The notes under the pieces are model-generated. The model was not told where the DNA came from and did no database searches. It saw only the letters and a list, made by a program, of their open reading frames with translations. Positions 1-34,999 of a stretch of 64,000 bases of DNA are shown in pieces. The stretch's first letter is position 1. Each line of letters starts with the position of its first letter. The translations under genes and the position numbers were made by a program. The DNA is from Mesostigma viride (taxonomy: Eukaryota; Streptophyta; Mesostigmatophyceae; Mesostigmatales; Mesostigmataceae): assembly GCA_009746045.1 (NCBI GenBank), contig RPFO01000579.1:1214076-1278075 (forward strand), in the 5' to 3' direction.

Positions 1-1029
1 AGGCCTAAGCTGCTATAGCTTGCCAGGTGATGGCCAGCACACCTGGTGGCACATGCTGACAATGGGAAGCTTCTACTCACCGGTTACATGCTTGATGATG
101 CCACAGAGACCAGCCAACTGCCTCACACTCATGCAATATGTGTGTGGGAAATGTATAACAAACATATATGGAGGTATTCAAACCCATACAGCCTCTAAAA
201 CTTATCACCATCACCCTGTGGCAGGTCAACTGACTGAGGGAAGCATCTAAGAAGGGTGTTTTAGAAAGGGGCCAGGCCAGGGTCAAGAAAGAGCATGAAT
301 ATTGCAAAAAGAATGTGCTACACAAACTAGAACGTATATATAAACGTCAAATATCGATTGGAAAACGATAACTCAGCTTTACCAGGCATGGATGGCGTTA
401 CCTTGGCCCAGGCGGTGGCCGCAAAATGGCGCATTTCGGCACACCAAAGTTGTGCAGCATGGTCGCTGGATTCGGCGATTTCTGGCCACCCTTGCACGTT
501 TACGACTACCATGTATCATAAAAAGTACAAAGAAACCAATATATCCTTTAAAATACGCCGGAAAGGTATTGCTGTCAACGTTTCTATCGTCCGGCCTGAT
601 CGCAGTTTTTTCCAGCAAGAACGCTGCCGACACCTATCAAATGGCATTCCCGCGAACCAAAAATTGGCCTGTATCATCTTTAGGACGTATAAAATCAATT
701 TCCTGAGTTTGGTCAGAAAATTCGAACGAAAACGTAAATGCCATGCGTGGGCGCAAGCCGCCATGGCCAGGTCGTCGTTTTCCGGAATGCACGTTGTACG
801 TGAAAAAGTACCCTGACCCCTAGTACTTTGACCGGCCAGAACACCTCTATAACTTTGTCAGAAGTATGCAAACCCTAGTACCATGCTGTGAGGAAAATTA
901 TAAACTTTCGATCTTCTCAGCTAAACGTTTCCTAATTCTCAATAGTTTTCGCGGCATTTGGTCCCCCGAGAAGGGGCCGACGTGTCGGCTGTAACTCAGT
1001 TTTAGGCGGAAAATCGGCAGCCAGACCAT
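1..1029. other. no recognisable gene
   Basis: A plus-strand open frame spans 358-816, but its translation has no recognisable domain and overlaps equally open frames on the other strand. The stretch lies just beyond the 3' end of the minus-strand gag-integrase element and may contain its 3' untranslated or terminal sequence. I compared it by eye with 4979-5576, the other flank, and saw no long direct repeat of the kind an LTR would leave. Confidence 0.4.
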
Positions 1030-1880
1030 TTAGGGGTTAAACTGTAGGATGGTGGCTGGCCCATGCCAAGTACCCACCTTGCCTAGTCCCGACTCCTTGT
1101 AGAATAGGACCTGGTCCCCTTCTCTGAAGGTGGGACGTGGATGCTTTGCATCCTTGACAGCTAACCTGCTAGCTGTATGTGCTCGCTGTGCATTGTATAG
1201 GGCGAGTACCTCAGGTGGATAAATGCCTGCATGCAATCCATCTGGTGTAATGATCACCCCTTGTGGGGTTTTCATGAGTGGCCTCCTGTTGAGGACTTGG
1301 CACAGCCTGGTGGACCACAGAGCTCTGTCAGCATAGGACCCACTGTCAGCCAGCAGATTGCCATCTTCCTTGGCTACAAGGGTTTTAATGGACCTGATGG
1401 CCCTTTCAATAATGCCTTGCCTCTCATGATCTTCTAGCCCAGCCAGATCAATAGCCTCACACCCTGGTTCATTGGCAAGACACGTGAACTGCTGATCCAG
1501 TAACAATGCCTCCACAGGGTAGTACCTGGCCTGAGCAATCAAGAGAGCCCTGAGCAACTGTGTTTGTCCATTCCAGGTAATGGTTCAATGGTTGTGTACC
1601 TTGACCATGCATCTTTAAGTGCCAAGTAAGATTGTCCTTTGATATGAAAGACATCTCCTACCACCCTGCCCTTGCACTTAGGTGGGGTAGCTACATGCCA
1701 CTTAGGGGGTTTGGGTGCATTGAACTGACAATGCTGGCAGTGGGATCTGACCACCTGGCATGCACGTCTGAGTGCTGCCCCCCCTATTGCTGCTGCCACC
1801 ACCTCTGCACTCACTTCATGCCCATAAAGGAAATGCAACTGCAAAGCAAGCTCCTGAAAACTGATATGAGCATCCTCTGA
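1030..1880 (-). pseudogene. retroelement integrase, frameshifted
   Basis: Integrase part of the element at 1030-4978. Reading leftwards, the HHCC zinc-binding site is HFLYGH followed by CQHC, then the first catalytic Asp in VVGDVFHIKG, the second in LLLDQQFTC and the Glu in GIIERAIRSI. The C-terminus carries GTWHGPATIL. A frameshift around 1550 separates the first Asp from the second Asp and Glu, so no single frame encodes the whole catalytic core. About 29 residues lie between the second Asp and the Glu, a little short of the usual 35. Family membership (LTR-retrotransposon integrase) is well supported; activity of this copy is not. Confidence 0.65.
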
Positions 1881-2039
1881 GGGGGACACTCTGCACACCT
1901 TGGGAACCATAGATGTGAAGGTTGGTTTAGAGACATAATCTTCTGAAACCAGCTGTAGCACCTTTCCAGAACTGCTCACTGCTCTGACAGTGGGGCATGC
2001 AGATGAAAGAGGTGAAGCAGGCACACTCAAGCCAGCATG

Positions 2040-2235
2040 AGAGGGAGACTCACACTTCTTGCCGTAAGGAGGCCGCTTGCAGTCCTTGGGGTCACCGTGG
2101 GGCGGCCCGTGGCACTTGTGGCACAGGACGTCCAAATGCCCCAGCTCGTCCACGTTCTTGCGGCAGGTGGGCCGCAGGTGGTACTTCATGCCACAGCGGG
2201 TGCACCGCTGAGAAGACTTGTCCTCCTTGTCCTGC

Positions 2236-2315
<80 letters not shown>

Positions 2316-2636
2316 GCTGTTGCTGTTGTTGTTGTTGTTGCTGGAGCTGCCCCCCTTGGAGGGAGACTGCCCCTTACCCTTGCCCTTGCCCCAGCCCCTG
2401 CCCTTGCCCTTGCCCTTGCCCTTGCCCTTTCCCTTAAACATTTGTCCCAGCAGGGACTTCACTTCTGCCATGGTGACAGGTCTCTTGCTCCTGTCTTCCC
2501 TCTCCCTATCCTCCTCCTCCCTCTCTTCCCCCCTGACCCTCTTTACAGAGGTGCCCATGGCCCCCTGGCTAAGGGGAGCCAAGGCCAGCTTGATATAATC
2601 CAATGCCTCCTTCATGTCCTCCCAGTACTTTGCCAT
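2040..2636 (-). pseudogene. gag nucleocapsid-like region with zinc knuckles and poly-Asn
   Basis: Encodes a highly charged stretch, a Lys-Gly repeat (KGKGKGKG), a long asparagine run, and then a CX2CX4HX4C zinc knuckle (CTRCGMKYHLRPTC) followed by a near-canonical second one (CHKCHGPPHGDPKDC, one residue longer). This order is typical of a retroelement nucleocapsid that binds RNA. The poly-Asn tract comes from a (GTT)n microsatellite at 2233-2339. The reading frame continues past the knuckles into the integrase HHCC region. Confidence 0.6.
2233..2339. repeat. (GTT)n microsatellite inside gag
   Basis: About 35 tandem GTT triplets with two GCT interruptions. On the minus strand it is read as asparagine codons. 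Because the unit is a triplet, length changes do not break the gag frame. Confidence 0.95.
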
Positions 2637-2639
2637 TCC

Positions 2640-4978
2640 TGTGCAAGCATAGCGTAGGTGTTTTTGTCAAGTTTGAGTTTCTCAAGGAAGAACGCAGCAA
2701 GAACTTGTGATCTAGCTGCTGGACATCAGGACGTGCTTTGATGGCTAGCTCATATTTCTTTGTCTCAGCCACATAGTCCACTGATGTGACCCTGTATTCC
2801 TCTACCCACCTGAATGCCCCATATATGTCCACAGATGAGGGGGTGGAGAGGAGGTCAGTTAGCTCCTTCATGAAAGCCTCCCAAACTGCCCTAGCCTGCG
2901 TGTCCTGCCACTTGGGATACCTACGCTGGAAGACAAGGATGAGATTCTGAATCTGAGAGGAGGACTGATGGTAAAAATCCCCCTGCATGAGAGATCCAAA
3001 CCAATTCTTGACATTCAGTTCCTCCCTAGCCAGCTGAAGAGAGAGAAGTGCATGATTCCCCTGCTCCCTAGTATACCCCTCAGGCAGCCCCCTGACATTA
3101 ATCCTATCCACAGGACGGTTTTCATTGTAAGTGGGCAACCTAGAGGGGGATGCAGGGGGAGAGGGAGAAGATGGTGTTGCTGCTGCAGCATTCACAGGAG
3201 AGACATGCTGAGAGGGAAGTGCTACTTGAGTGAGCTGAGCAGGAGGGGCAAGCATGGGCTGTGTAGGAGGGTTAGGCAACATAGGGGTGGGCTGGGTGGG
3301 GGTGTGAGTGTGTGTGACTTCCCGCCTCCTGCTGCGGGCCTCCTCCCAATCATGGAAGGTGGGAGAGAGGGACACTTCATCGTCAGTAGGGTTAGTAAAT
3401 CATGATGCAGCCAGGTAGGCAACCACCTACCCGCCCCTTTCAGGATGGCATTGTGCAGGAGCTCCAGGAGTCGCACCAGGCGAACCCTGCTGCCCTGCAC
3501 CCTCCTTCCTGAGAGGGGCCTGCAGGCAGGCAGCAAGTCGTCACACACCCTGCGTGTGTCCGCATGGAGGTTGGGCAAGCCCAGGATGTGCGTGATAATC
3601 GCACACACCAGGCTGCCCGCCTCCGCGACGTGCATCTGCTGGCTCCGGTCGGCCAGCCCACGGAAGGAGGCTGTGGCCTGTATGGCACGCCACACAGGCT
3701 CATCACCCAGGGTGATGAAGTCCCGACCTTCCAGGTCGCCGTCCAGCCGTGTCGGCTGCTGCCCTGCCAAGGTGGGACCCTGAGGCCCCTCCGGCCCTGC
3801 CAGGGCCTTGTCCTTGTTGCGGCTAGAGGGGGCCTGCCCCCCAGAGCCGCTGGAGGTGCCCGTGACACCCTCCATGGGGGCTGCATCCCCCGCCAGCGCC
3901 GGAGGCGCCGGCGTCGCTGCCGGGGTCCCTGCGACCCCGGGCGCTTGTGTCGCCGCCGGGGTCCCTGCGACCCCGGTGGCCTCCTCAGCCACCTGGCCCC
4001 CCACGCTGGGCGGGGGAGCCCGCTGCTGAGGTTGGACCCTCTGACCTGCCAGAGGGTCCTGGGTGGCTTCACCACCCATGGGCGTGTTAGGGGCGTCTGC
4101 CGCCCCGCGCTCCGTCGCAGGCGGCATCGCAGCCGCCTCACGCCTCTCCGGGCCCCAGCCAACTGGCGTGACTTGGGGCCACGGCCCCAACGGAGTCAGC
4201 GTGATCTCCTGTGTGGCGACCACGCGCAGCGCCTCTCTCTGACGCTGCCTGGACGCCCACTGATCCACAGTGCCGGGGTTTCGCCGCGGCCTATTGGTGT
4301 AACACCACAGCCAAACTGCCACCTGGATCAGGGGAAACTGCATCCGCAAACGATTCTCGATCATCGTTTGCGTCCGATGAACCTCAATCGCATGTATCGG
4401 CTCATCTGCCGTCAACTGAAACGTTGCCGAATGATCCAGCCGTTCACCGAAATGAACGCTGGGATGTCGTCCTCCCCAATGGGGAGAAGATGGGGTACGC
4501 GCCCGAACGCGACAGGTGGCGGAACATGTTCCCCATACCGGTCAATGTCCATGATGGCCATCTGTCGGCCCACGGAAAGATTACCAGACGTCGCAGGCGT
4601 CTGTGTCGAAATCTCGAGCGAAGGCCGTGACCTCGCAGGCTGCACCTCCCCATCCTCCTCCGAGGAGTCACTCCGTTCACGACCCCCGTCACCTGCGACG
4701 GGGGAATTACGTGCCCGGGGGACCTGCCCCCCAGGTGCCATGGCGGACGAACCGCCAGTGGCAAACGGACGACCGCTCGCCATCCCCCGGGCGCCGGGCC
4801 CCACCTGCGGGGTCCGACGCCTGGGGTGGTCGGCGACCACCGTGCGGAAGGTGACGTTGGGCGTCACCCTCGCTGCATCGTTGGTGGAGGGCGTGCCCTC
4901 CGGCGTAAGTCGGGGTGAGGTGCGCCTGGCAGGCGCCTTCCCCTTGTTGTTGTTGTCGTTGCCGTTGTTGGAAGCCAT
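2640..4978 (-). pseudogene. gag-like N-terminal regions, frameshifted
   Basis: Three frames follow each other. 4978-4412 opens with MASNNGNDNNNKGKAPARR and is basic and disordered. 4415-3222 continues in another frame with a Pro/Ala linker and then a helical part containing FITLGDEPVWRAIQA. 3375-2569 carries a helical capsid-like part (for example LQLAREELNVKNWFGSL and VFQRRYPKWQDTQARAVW). A further frame change near 2690 reads EKLKLDKNTYAMLAQE before joining the nucleocapsid frame. I assign it to gag only from its position upstream of the zinc knuckles and its composition. The long plus-strand frame at 3564-5084 is its antisense shadow. Confidence 0.45.
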
Positions 4979-5576
4979 ATTTTTTGCTTTTCGAAAAAAT
5001 AAAGAACTTTTCAGTCCAAGTTGGATGGAGTCTAACGACGATGAACAACTGCTGAGAGCTGAGAGGAAACGATTGTTGTATTAGCAATAATACAATGAGA
5101 GTGACGGAAGCTGAGGGCTCAGAATGGAACGTCTGGGCAAACTCGGGTGCTGCGGCACTCCCCAGTGCTACGCCTATATGCCTATGGCGGTGCTACCTGC
5201 AGCACCTCACCAGTGGACAACTGTACACTGCAATGCCATGCGACCACGTCACTAGCATCAACTACACTCGGCCCGTCCAGAACCGGATAACCCGGGTCTG
5301 GCGGGTCGAGCTGGAGTCTAGGCACAGTCTGGCACTAACCGCACATCGGTCCACATGACACCTCAGGACCGTACGACCTACCGTACAGTACTGAGGGGTC
5401 CCGCTCAGCCGCGGTAGGCAATACGCGGCGCGCAGGCCGGAAATCCGTGTGTCAGCCTAAGCATCTCATCTAACTTATATCTTTTACAGTTTGCTGAAAA
5501 TGCAGATTGGCGCTATTGTACTGATCTGCTTGTTTGCAATTGAGGATTAATTAATATTAATTAATTAATTAATTAA
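4979..5576. other. no recognisable gene
   Basis: Upstream flank of the gag-integrase element. An 87-codon plus-strand frame (5095-5358) shows no domain. An A/T-rich TTAATTAA stretch at about 5546-5578 is the tail of the LINE A fragment that follows. Confidence 0.4.
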
Positions 5577-6323
5577 TTTATACGTGACTGCGTCACGTGA
5601 GCATAATTCCTCTGACAGCGGGATCGAGGGGAACATCGGATGGAATGGATTATGCTAGCTATCTAGCTCCTATAGTTACAGGGTTGTGGGCACCACGGCC
5701 TGAATCGCTATGAATACCGAACTGGGTCACACGTGGAGCCCCCACAGACTTGGGGGTGGTCTCCTTCATCACTACTTGCCATCTATCCTTGCGAATTATC
5801 TGCCTCCATCAATTAATTTATTAATAGACACGTGACTGCGTCACGTGAGCATAAGTCCTCAGTGGGAGGGGAACATGGGATGGAATGGATTAATTAGTTA
5901 ATTAATAGACACGTGACGCAAGACACGTGACTGCGTCACGTGAGCATAAGTCCTCCGCGGGAGGGGAGCATGGGATGGAATGGATGGTGTAAGCTATCTA
6001 GGTCCTAGTTACAGGGTTGTGAGCCCGTCACGTCTAGGGACGTAGCACATGCCCATGCCGAGTCTATCACGAAAAGTCCACGGGTGGCGGCCCTGCCGCA
6101 CGCGGCCTGGGGCACGCCAGGTGAGGACAAAACGTCCGAGCTGGGCGGGCTAGGTGCCAGCTAGTCTATCTGATGTGTCTACCTGCTCTGTGCGGGCCAG
6201 ATGCCCGGCTAGGCCCAGGCGCCTGTGCCTAAGAATATGGGAAACATAGGGCAAATCAGCGTACAAATCCTCATTACTAATGTGCAAACCAAAGGGGCTG
6301 TTAAAGGCCTTGCGCAGCATCTC
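5577..6323 (-). mobile_element. LINE A 3' fragments in head-to-tail array
   Basis: Three minus-strand pieces of the LINE A 3' end follow one another: 5577-5812 (last part of ORF2 plus tail), about 5816-5888 (tail only) and about 5890-6323 (ORF2 C-terminus plus tail). Each tail has the hairpin CACGTGACTGCGTCACGTG and a TTAATTAA-like run. The longest piece encodes the same ORF2 C-terminus as the copy at 56.1-59.9 kb (for example GLHISNEDLYADLPYVSHI, then GHLARTEQVDTSDRL). It is 5'-truncated after the codons for MLRKA and runs into unrelated DNA. Confidence 0.85.
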
Positions 6324-7370
6324 GTAGTAGAGGATGGATCGGAGGATGTGACAAGCATGGAAGCATAAATCCTCAAATGGACACGGGACCATTGTGGGGC
6401 TTGGACCAACGGTGTAGCCAGGTTGCTGCTTGCAGAATTTCTCACCTGTCTCATAAGTGAGTTCTCCCGATGAGGTCAAGTTTAAAAACGATTTATTCAT
6501 GGCCTCGTACCAGGGCCACATAATTTAGAATTTAGTGAATGTTTCTCATGACACCATCAGTGGGCATGACACGTTTTATCCCTGGGGCTTGGAATTCTAG
6601 GGAACTAACCCTGGCGTACATCACGCCCCCTGATGCCCAAATCCATCCCGAACCCAGTACCGGCGTCACCAGCCCGTGGTGGCCGATCCCGTCCAACTAT
6701 CCCACCCTGTGATGCCCGTGCATGAGATGCTGACTGGCGCTGGTTGAATGATGGCATCTTGAGGCTTCCTGTGGCTGGCACTTGATGTGACTGCATCGCC
6801 GCGCCACTTCCCACAATGCCGGGTGACCCGCCGAGCGCTGCCTTTTGCCCGCTGACGAGACTTGATGCCCTGTGTGCACAATTATCGATTGTCGTGGGTA
6901 CAATTGAGCACGTACAAAGATGAAATTTGTCACTACAAGTATTGTAATACTGTAATCATTCAATGTCCAATCAGGCACCTTCAGGACATTAAACACATTG
7001 AGCCCAGCCGGTTATATCCAAAAGCATTAAGTAATAACTTGATTAATTACTTATCCACAAGGACGCCAGCCAAAGGGTTCACGCATGCATTACTAGCACA
7101 AGTGCGCGCCAGTGAGAACTTGCTACTATCAATCCTGTACCTCCTGCTGTATTTCAGCACCTGGCACGCTACACTTGACCAGAAATCACCTGGGGAGTTG
7201 TTAGTCCACGCTATTCCTGTGACTGTTCCTGTGTCTATTCCTGCGTCTATCCCTGCGTCTGTCCCTGCGTCTATCCCTGCCTCTATTCCTTTGGCTATTC
7301 CTTCAGCTGTTCCTTCGGCTGTTCCTGCGTCTATTCTTGCATCTACCTCATGTGGGTTCCCAGCCATGGA
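6324..7370. other. no recognisable gene
   Basis: Only short open frames without recognisable domains. The right end is a degenerate run of repeats based on CTATTCCTGCGTCTGT (about 7212-7350), leading into the minisatellite that follows. Confidence 0.4.
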
Positions 7371-8135
7371 ACGAGTGCGCACACACACGCAACCCATGCA
7401 CATAGAAGCACACACAAACCATGCACATAGAAGCACACACAACCCATGCACAAAGAAGCACACACACAAACCATGCACAAAGAAGCACACACACAACCCA
7501 TGCACATAGAAGCACACACAAACCATGCACAAAGAAGCACACACACAACCCATGCACAAAGAAGCACACACACAAACCATGCACAAAGAAGCACACACGC
7601 AAACCATGCACATAGAAGCACACACGCAAACCATGCACAAAGAAGCACACGCAAACCATGCACATAGAAGCACACACGCAAACCATGCACATAGAAGCAC
7701 ACACGCAAACCATGCACATAGAAGCACACACGCAAACCATGCACAAAGAAGCACACACAAACCATGCACAAAGAAGCACACACGCAACCCATGCACAAAG
7801 AAGCACACACACAAACCATGCACAAAGAAGCACACACAAACCATGCACAAAGAAGCACACACACAAACCATGCACAAAGAAGCACACACAACCCATGCAC
7901 ATAGAAGCACACACACAACCCATGCACAAAGAAGCACACACACAACCCATGCACAAAGAAGCACACACGCAAACCATGCACATAGAAGCACACACACAAA
8001 CCATGCACAAAGAAGCACACACAAACCATGCACAAAGAAGCACACCCAAACCATGCACAAAGAAGCACACACACAACCCATGCACAAAGAAGCACACGCA
8101 AACCATGCACATAGAAGCACACACACAAACCATGT
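7371..8135. repeat. minisatellite of 22-26 bp, ACCATGCACAAAGAAGCACA type
   Basis: About 30 head-to-tail units with core CCATGCACAAAGAAGCACAC (alternating with ACATAGAAG) and a variable number of CA dinucleotides between cores. Open frames occur on both strands (up to 359 codons) because the unit lacks stop codons; they are not credible genes. It lies about 340 bp beyond the stop codon of the minus-strand LRR gene. Confidence 0.95.
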
Positions 8136-8472
8136 GGGAACCGAGTGAATGAGTCAAGAGCGCTGGGCGTCACCATACAAGGTCAGCTATGGTGGTAGCT
8201 AGCATAAACAACGACTTGAGCCTGTATCTCACAGAACAAACTGCAGTAGGTGCACATGGCTGACATTCAACGCTATTCACACTCGATGGTCTGGTATTAC
8301 CGTGATGTATCTGAGCTTCGCCCTAGCCATTACTGCATTTTCAAAGGTCTATTTATTCACAGACTTGACCATTGGCCACCTCATATCCATGCCCAACCAC
8401 TGTAGGCCGCTGCGTGCAAGGCTTGCCGCCCGACTGACGAACTGTTTCACCAATGGACAAATGGCCCCTCCC

Positions 8473-31934
<23,462 letters not shown>

Positions 31935-32855
31935 GGTGTCTCAGGTAAAACAATACCAGGCTTTACCTACACGACCGCGATATGTTGCTACTATATTTTC
32001 AGAAGGATATGGATTCAAAGAACGTATATCCTTGAACGTACGACCTGACACAATGCCCTGGGCCATTATGCCAAACTGGGTTTGCTACAAGCGGTATGCA
32101 TGGCCTCGACAGCAATTGCCACCAAAAACTGCATGAAATTCCTCAAGACACGCCCAACATGACGCTATCTTGGCTCGATCGCGCTTTTAAATCACTTAAA
32201 GTTTCGTCAGGGTTAGTAATCATGCCGGCCTCGACGAGTCAAACCAGCAGGAGCGGTCAGCCATAGCCAAACAGAACGCGCAATTCCCGAATTCCGTAAT
32301 TAGGTATGTTTGGCAGTATAATTGCGGAAAGGATTCCAGCAGGGCAATCGGAGCTCGTGCACACCGTACAGGAAACCGTACACATGCCGAGTTGGTCGTC
32401 TGGGCAGTGAGGGGTGCCCAAGCCCTTTTCCCGCGATAAACTTCTGTTACGAAGAAGCCAGGAAGGCCTACAGCACAAAACTCTACAAAACTCCTGCTCG
32501 AACGGTCAACGGGCTGCGACCCCACGCCCCGCGGGGTTACGTGTAACGTGCACAAGCATGACAGGGTGTCACACGTGGCAAGCAATTGCCCCCGAGAATG
32601 GCAGAGATCGACCTGCGTTAATTCCCGAGCGCGTGCAAAAAACGAGGTCAGTTCCTTTAGTGCCCTCGGAGGTCGCAACACATTGTAGTGCGTGGAGGTT
32701 ACCACAGACCTTTACCAAAACGTGGCATACTCAGCGTCAGTTTCGGATAAGCAGCCAAGCAGGATTTCGCCCTGATCGTTTGAGATCAGACAAGGCAAAG
32801 AATTTCCCCTGTTTATATCGCTATCACCCGGACGAGCAAGGGATAGAGGGCCAAC
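31935..32855. promoter_or_regulatory. shared intergenic region of two divergent genes
   Basis: 921 bp separate the ATG of the minus-strand HEAT-LRR gene from the ATG of the plus-strand sulfotransferase-like gene, so it must hold both 5' regions and may act as a bidirectional promoter. Open frames at 32220-32705 (minus) and 32414-32890 (plus) have no recognisable domain. No defined promoter motif can be assigned. Confidence 0.5.
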
Positions 32856-34569
32856 ATGCCGCTGGTTGTGATAGGAGCGGGGTTTGGTAGGACGGCTACG
32901 CTGTCGGTCAAAGATGCGCTGGAAAAGCTGGGCTTAGGGCCGTGCTACCATATGAAGGAGGTCACCAAATACGGGGACGAAGACAAGTGGATCGAGGCTG
33001 CGGATACCATCGATAACAAGGGCGGTCACTACGACTTCGAAAAGATTTTCAGGTACGTTTGGCGCGATGAGAAGGGCACGGCGACTATTTTGCAGTCATG
33101 TGAAGACATCAATGCGTTACGGACGTAATTGGATGTTGGCACTGTATCCGTCGTTACACATTCGAGTTAAGCACATAATACGCGTATGCACACGCTAGCG
33201 CCAACAACGGTTTATTGACAATTACACGTGCCATGGTAGAGTCCCTCAGTGTGTTCTTGGGCGAATAAGCCTAAATCGCTATCAGGTTTGAGACGTTGCC
33301 TTCTGCAGGTTCGTCTGCATTCCTCAATCCAGCGTTCAGTGCAGTTCTGTGCGCCACGGCCTGTGCCAGGTCATTGGTCCACGTTCTGCCAGCATGGAGT
33401 TGGGCTCCCTAAGCACAGGCAGCGCTTGTGAGTCGTGAGTTTTCTTCCAACGCGAGAGACGTTGGCAGTTGTAGACGCATACAATTCTCTGCGCCAGGGG
33501 CAGCATTACTTCCGTTACCCTAATGTGATAAGCAGCAAGGGCCGAGCTGGATTGTGGTGGGACTTTGGCTACGGAGACTTGAGGCCTTAACTCGAGCTCT
33601 GCCAGTAAGCTGCAAATAGTGCTGATGCTTTGGCTCTCCAGACATGTGAAATGTACACTGGAAAGGTTGAAAAGATATCCGTTTCTTTCAAAGACTACTG
33701 TTTGCATCACAATAGCCATTATCGCCAGAGCATGCATATCTGGCTTTGTGTGACGCATGCCAGATGCGTCCGTTAGTTCAAACCTGTTGTTCCCAGGGAC
33801 ACAGGATAGATTCATCTGGGTTCATGTGCTTTGTTTTGCTGGTTAAATTGGCAAGGACAAATGACCTAGAGAACAGAGTCTAGGCAGGGCTCTGCCGATA
33901 CGACGTCTCTCCCATTTCGTGTCCACATGATGAGTCCCTGTGTCACTGCGATAGTCACCCAGTACTGGAAATATTTGGATCGGCACAGGGCTCATAATCC
34001 CTTTTCTTCGATATTATCGTATCGCAATGCATGAGGGTTTGCCTAGGCAGGGGGTCGGATGGGCCGAATCTAGGCCTTGCAAAGACGTAGTTCCCCTGTC
34101 TTCCACGAGCCCCCTTCAGGAGGACGATGGCAGTCTGCCTTGACATACCCACCTGTCGTTGCTAATGGTGCAAGTCCGCCACCTCAGACGGTGCCTCGCA
34201 CAGCGGCAGGTGCCATTATCCGTGTGTCTTTCACTGCAAGATGGATCCCTCGCCCACACTTCTGTCGTGGTTACATCTCCCTGCCGCGCATTCATGCAGA
34301 TTCAGTAAAATAATTTACTTGCAAACCATTTTAAAGCGATAACCCGCCCGATAAACTATTTTTAGCCCGTTGGATGCCTCGTCCTTTACCCCAACCCTCC
34401 CTTGCATGCACCCCACCATGCACATTTGCAACACCCTGGATGCCTGTGAGCCCTTCCCCTCGAGGCTATACCCTGATGATGGATGCATCCCCTTCCTATG
34501 ACTGATCTCCTATACCTTCATCCCCTTCCTATAACTGATCTCCCTGGTATTAGAACAATTTCGTAGTCC

Positions 34570-34600
<31 letters not shown>

Positions 34601-34968
34601 ACCACCACCAAGCTACCCACCCAACCCACCCACTCCCATACGCACGCACCTGCAGCGCCCCTGAAGAATGCGAGCGGCTCTGAAGTGATTAGCTCCTGCA
34701 ACAATTTCTTATTTGCGCAGTATGCCACCCCGCCTGCTGTATTATATCCTGCCGTATTATGTCCTGCCATATTATGTCCTGCCGTATTAGGTCCTGCTGT
34801 ATTATGTCCTGCCATATTATGTCCTGCCGTATTAGGTCCTGCTGTATTATGTCCTGCCGTATTCTGTTCTCCCATGCACTATTCGCAGCGCCCCCGACCG
34901 CCGTGAGCTGTTCCCTGTTCATTCTCATGGACCAGAACATAATCCTACCGGGTGTCACCCACCCACCC

Positions 34969-34999
<31 letters not shown>

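Larger units (their letters stand above)
1030..4978 (-). mobile_element. degraded retroelement with gag and integrase, no visible RT
   Basis: Five overlapping minus-strand frames read in order as one decayed polyprotein: a basic Ser/Pro-rich N-terminus (4978-4412), a Pro/Ala-rich and helical gag-like part (to about 3390), a second gag-like part (3375-2640), a Lys/Gly and poly-Asn tract with zinc knuckles (2636-2040), and an integrase (about 1880-1030). The frames are joined by frameshifts near 4413, 3385, 2690, 2640 and 1550. The integrase shows an HHCC zinc site, a D-D-E triad and a C-terminal GPxxI patch like the Ty3/gypsy GPY/F module. In Ty3/gypsy elements protease, reverse transcriptase and RNase H lie between gag and integrase; here only about 60 residues separate the knuckles from the HHCC site, so that block is missing. 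No LTRs were seen. It is either an internally deleted relic or a non-autonomous gag-int family. Confidence 0.6.

Noticed and set aside
3564-5084. 506-codon plus-strand frame
   Set aside because: Antisense shadow of the GC-rich gag frames; its product is Arg/Pro-rich with no domain, while the minus strand has a coherent gag-integrase order.
7047-8176. 359-codon Cys/Val-rich and 207-codon His-rich frames
   Set aside because: Minisatellite frames open in all phases on both strands because the unit lacks stop codons.
32220-32890. Frames of 158-161 codons in the divergent intergenic region
   Set aside because: No domain, overlapping frames on both strands, and the plus frame runs into exon 1 of the sulfotransferase gene in a different phase.
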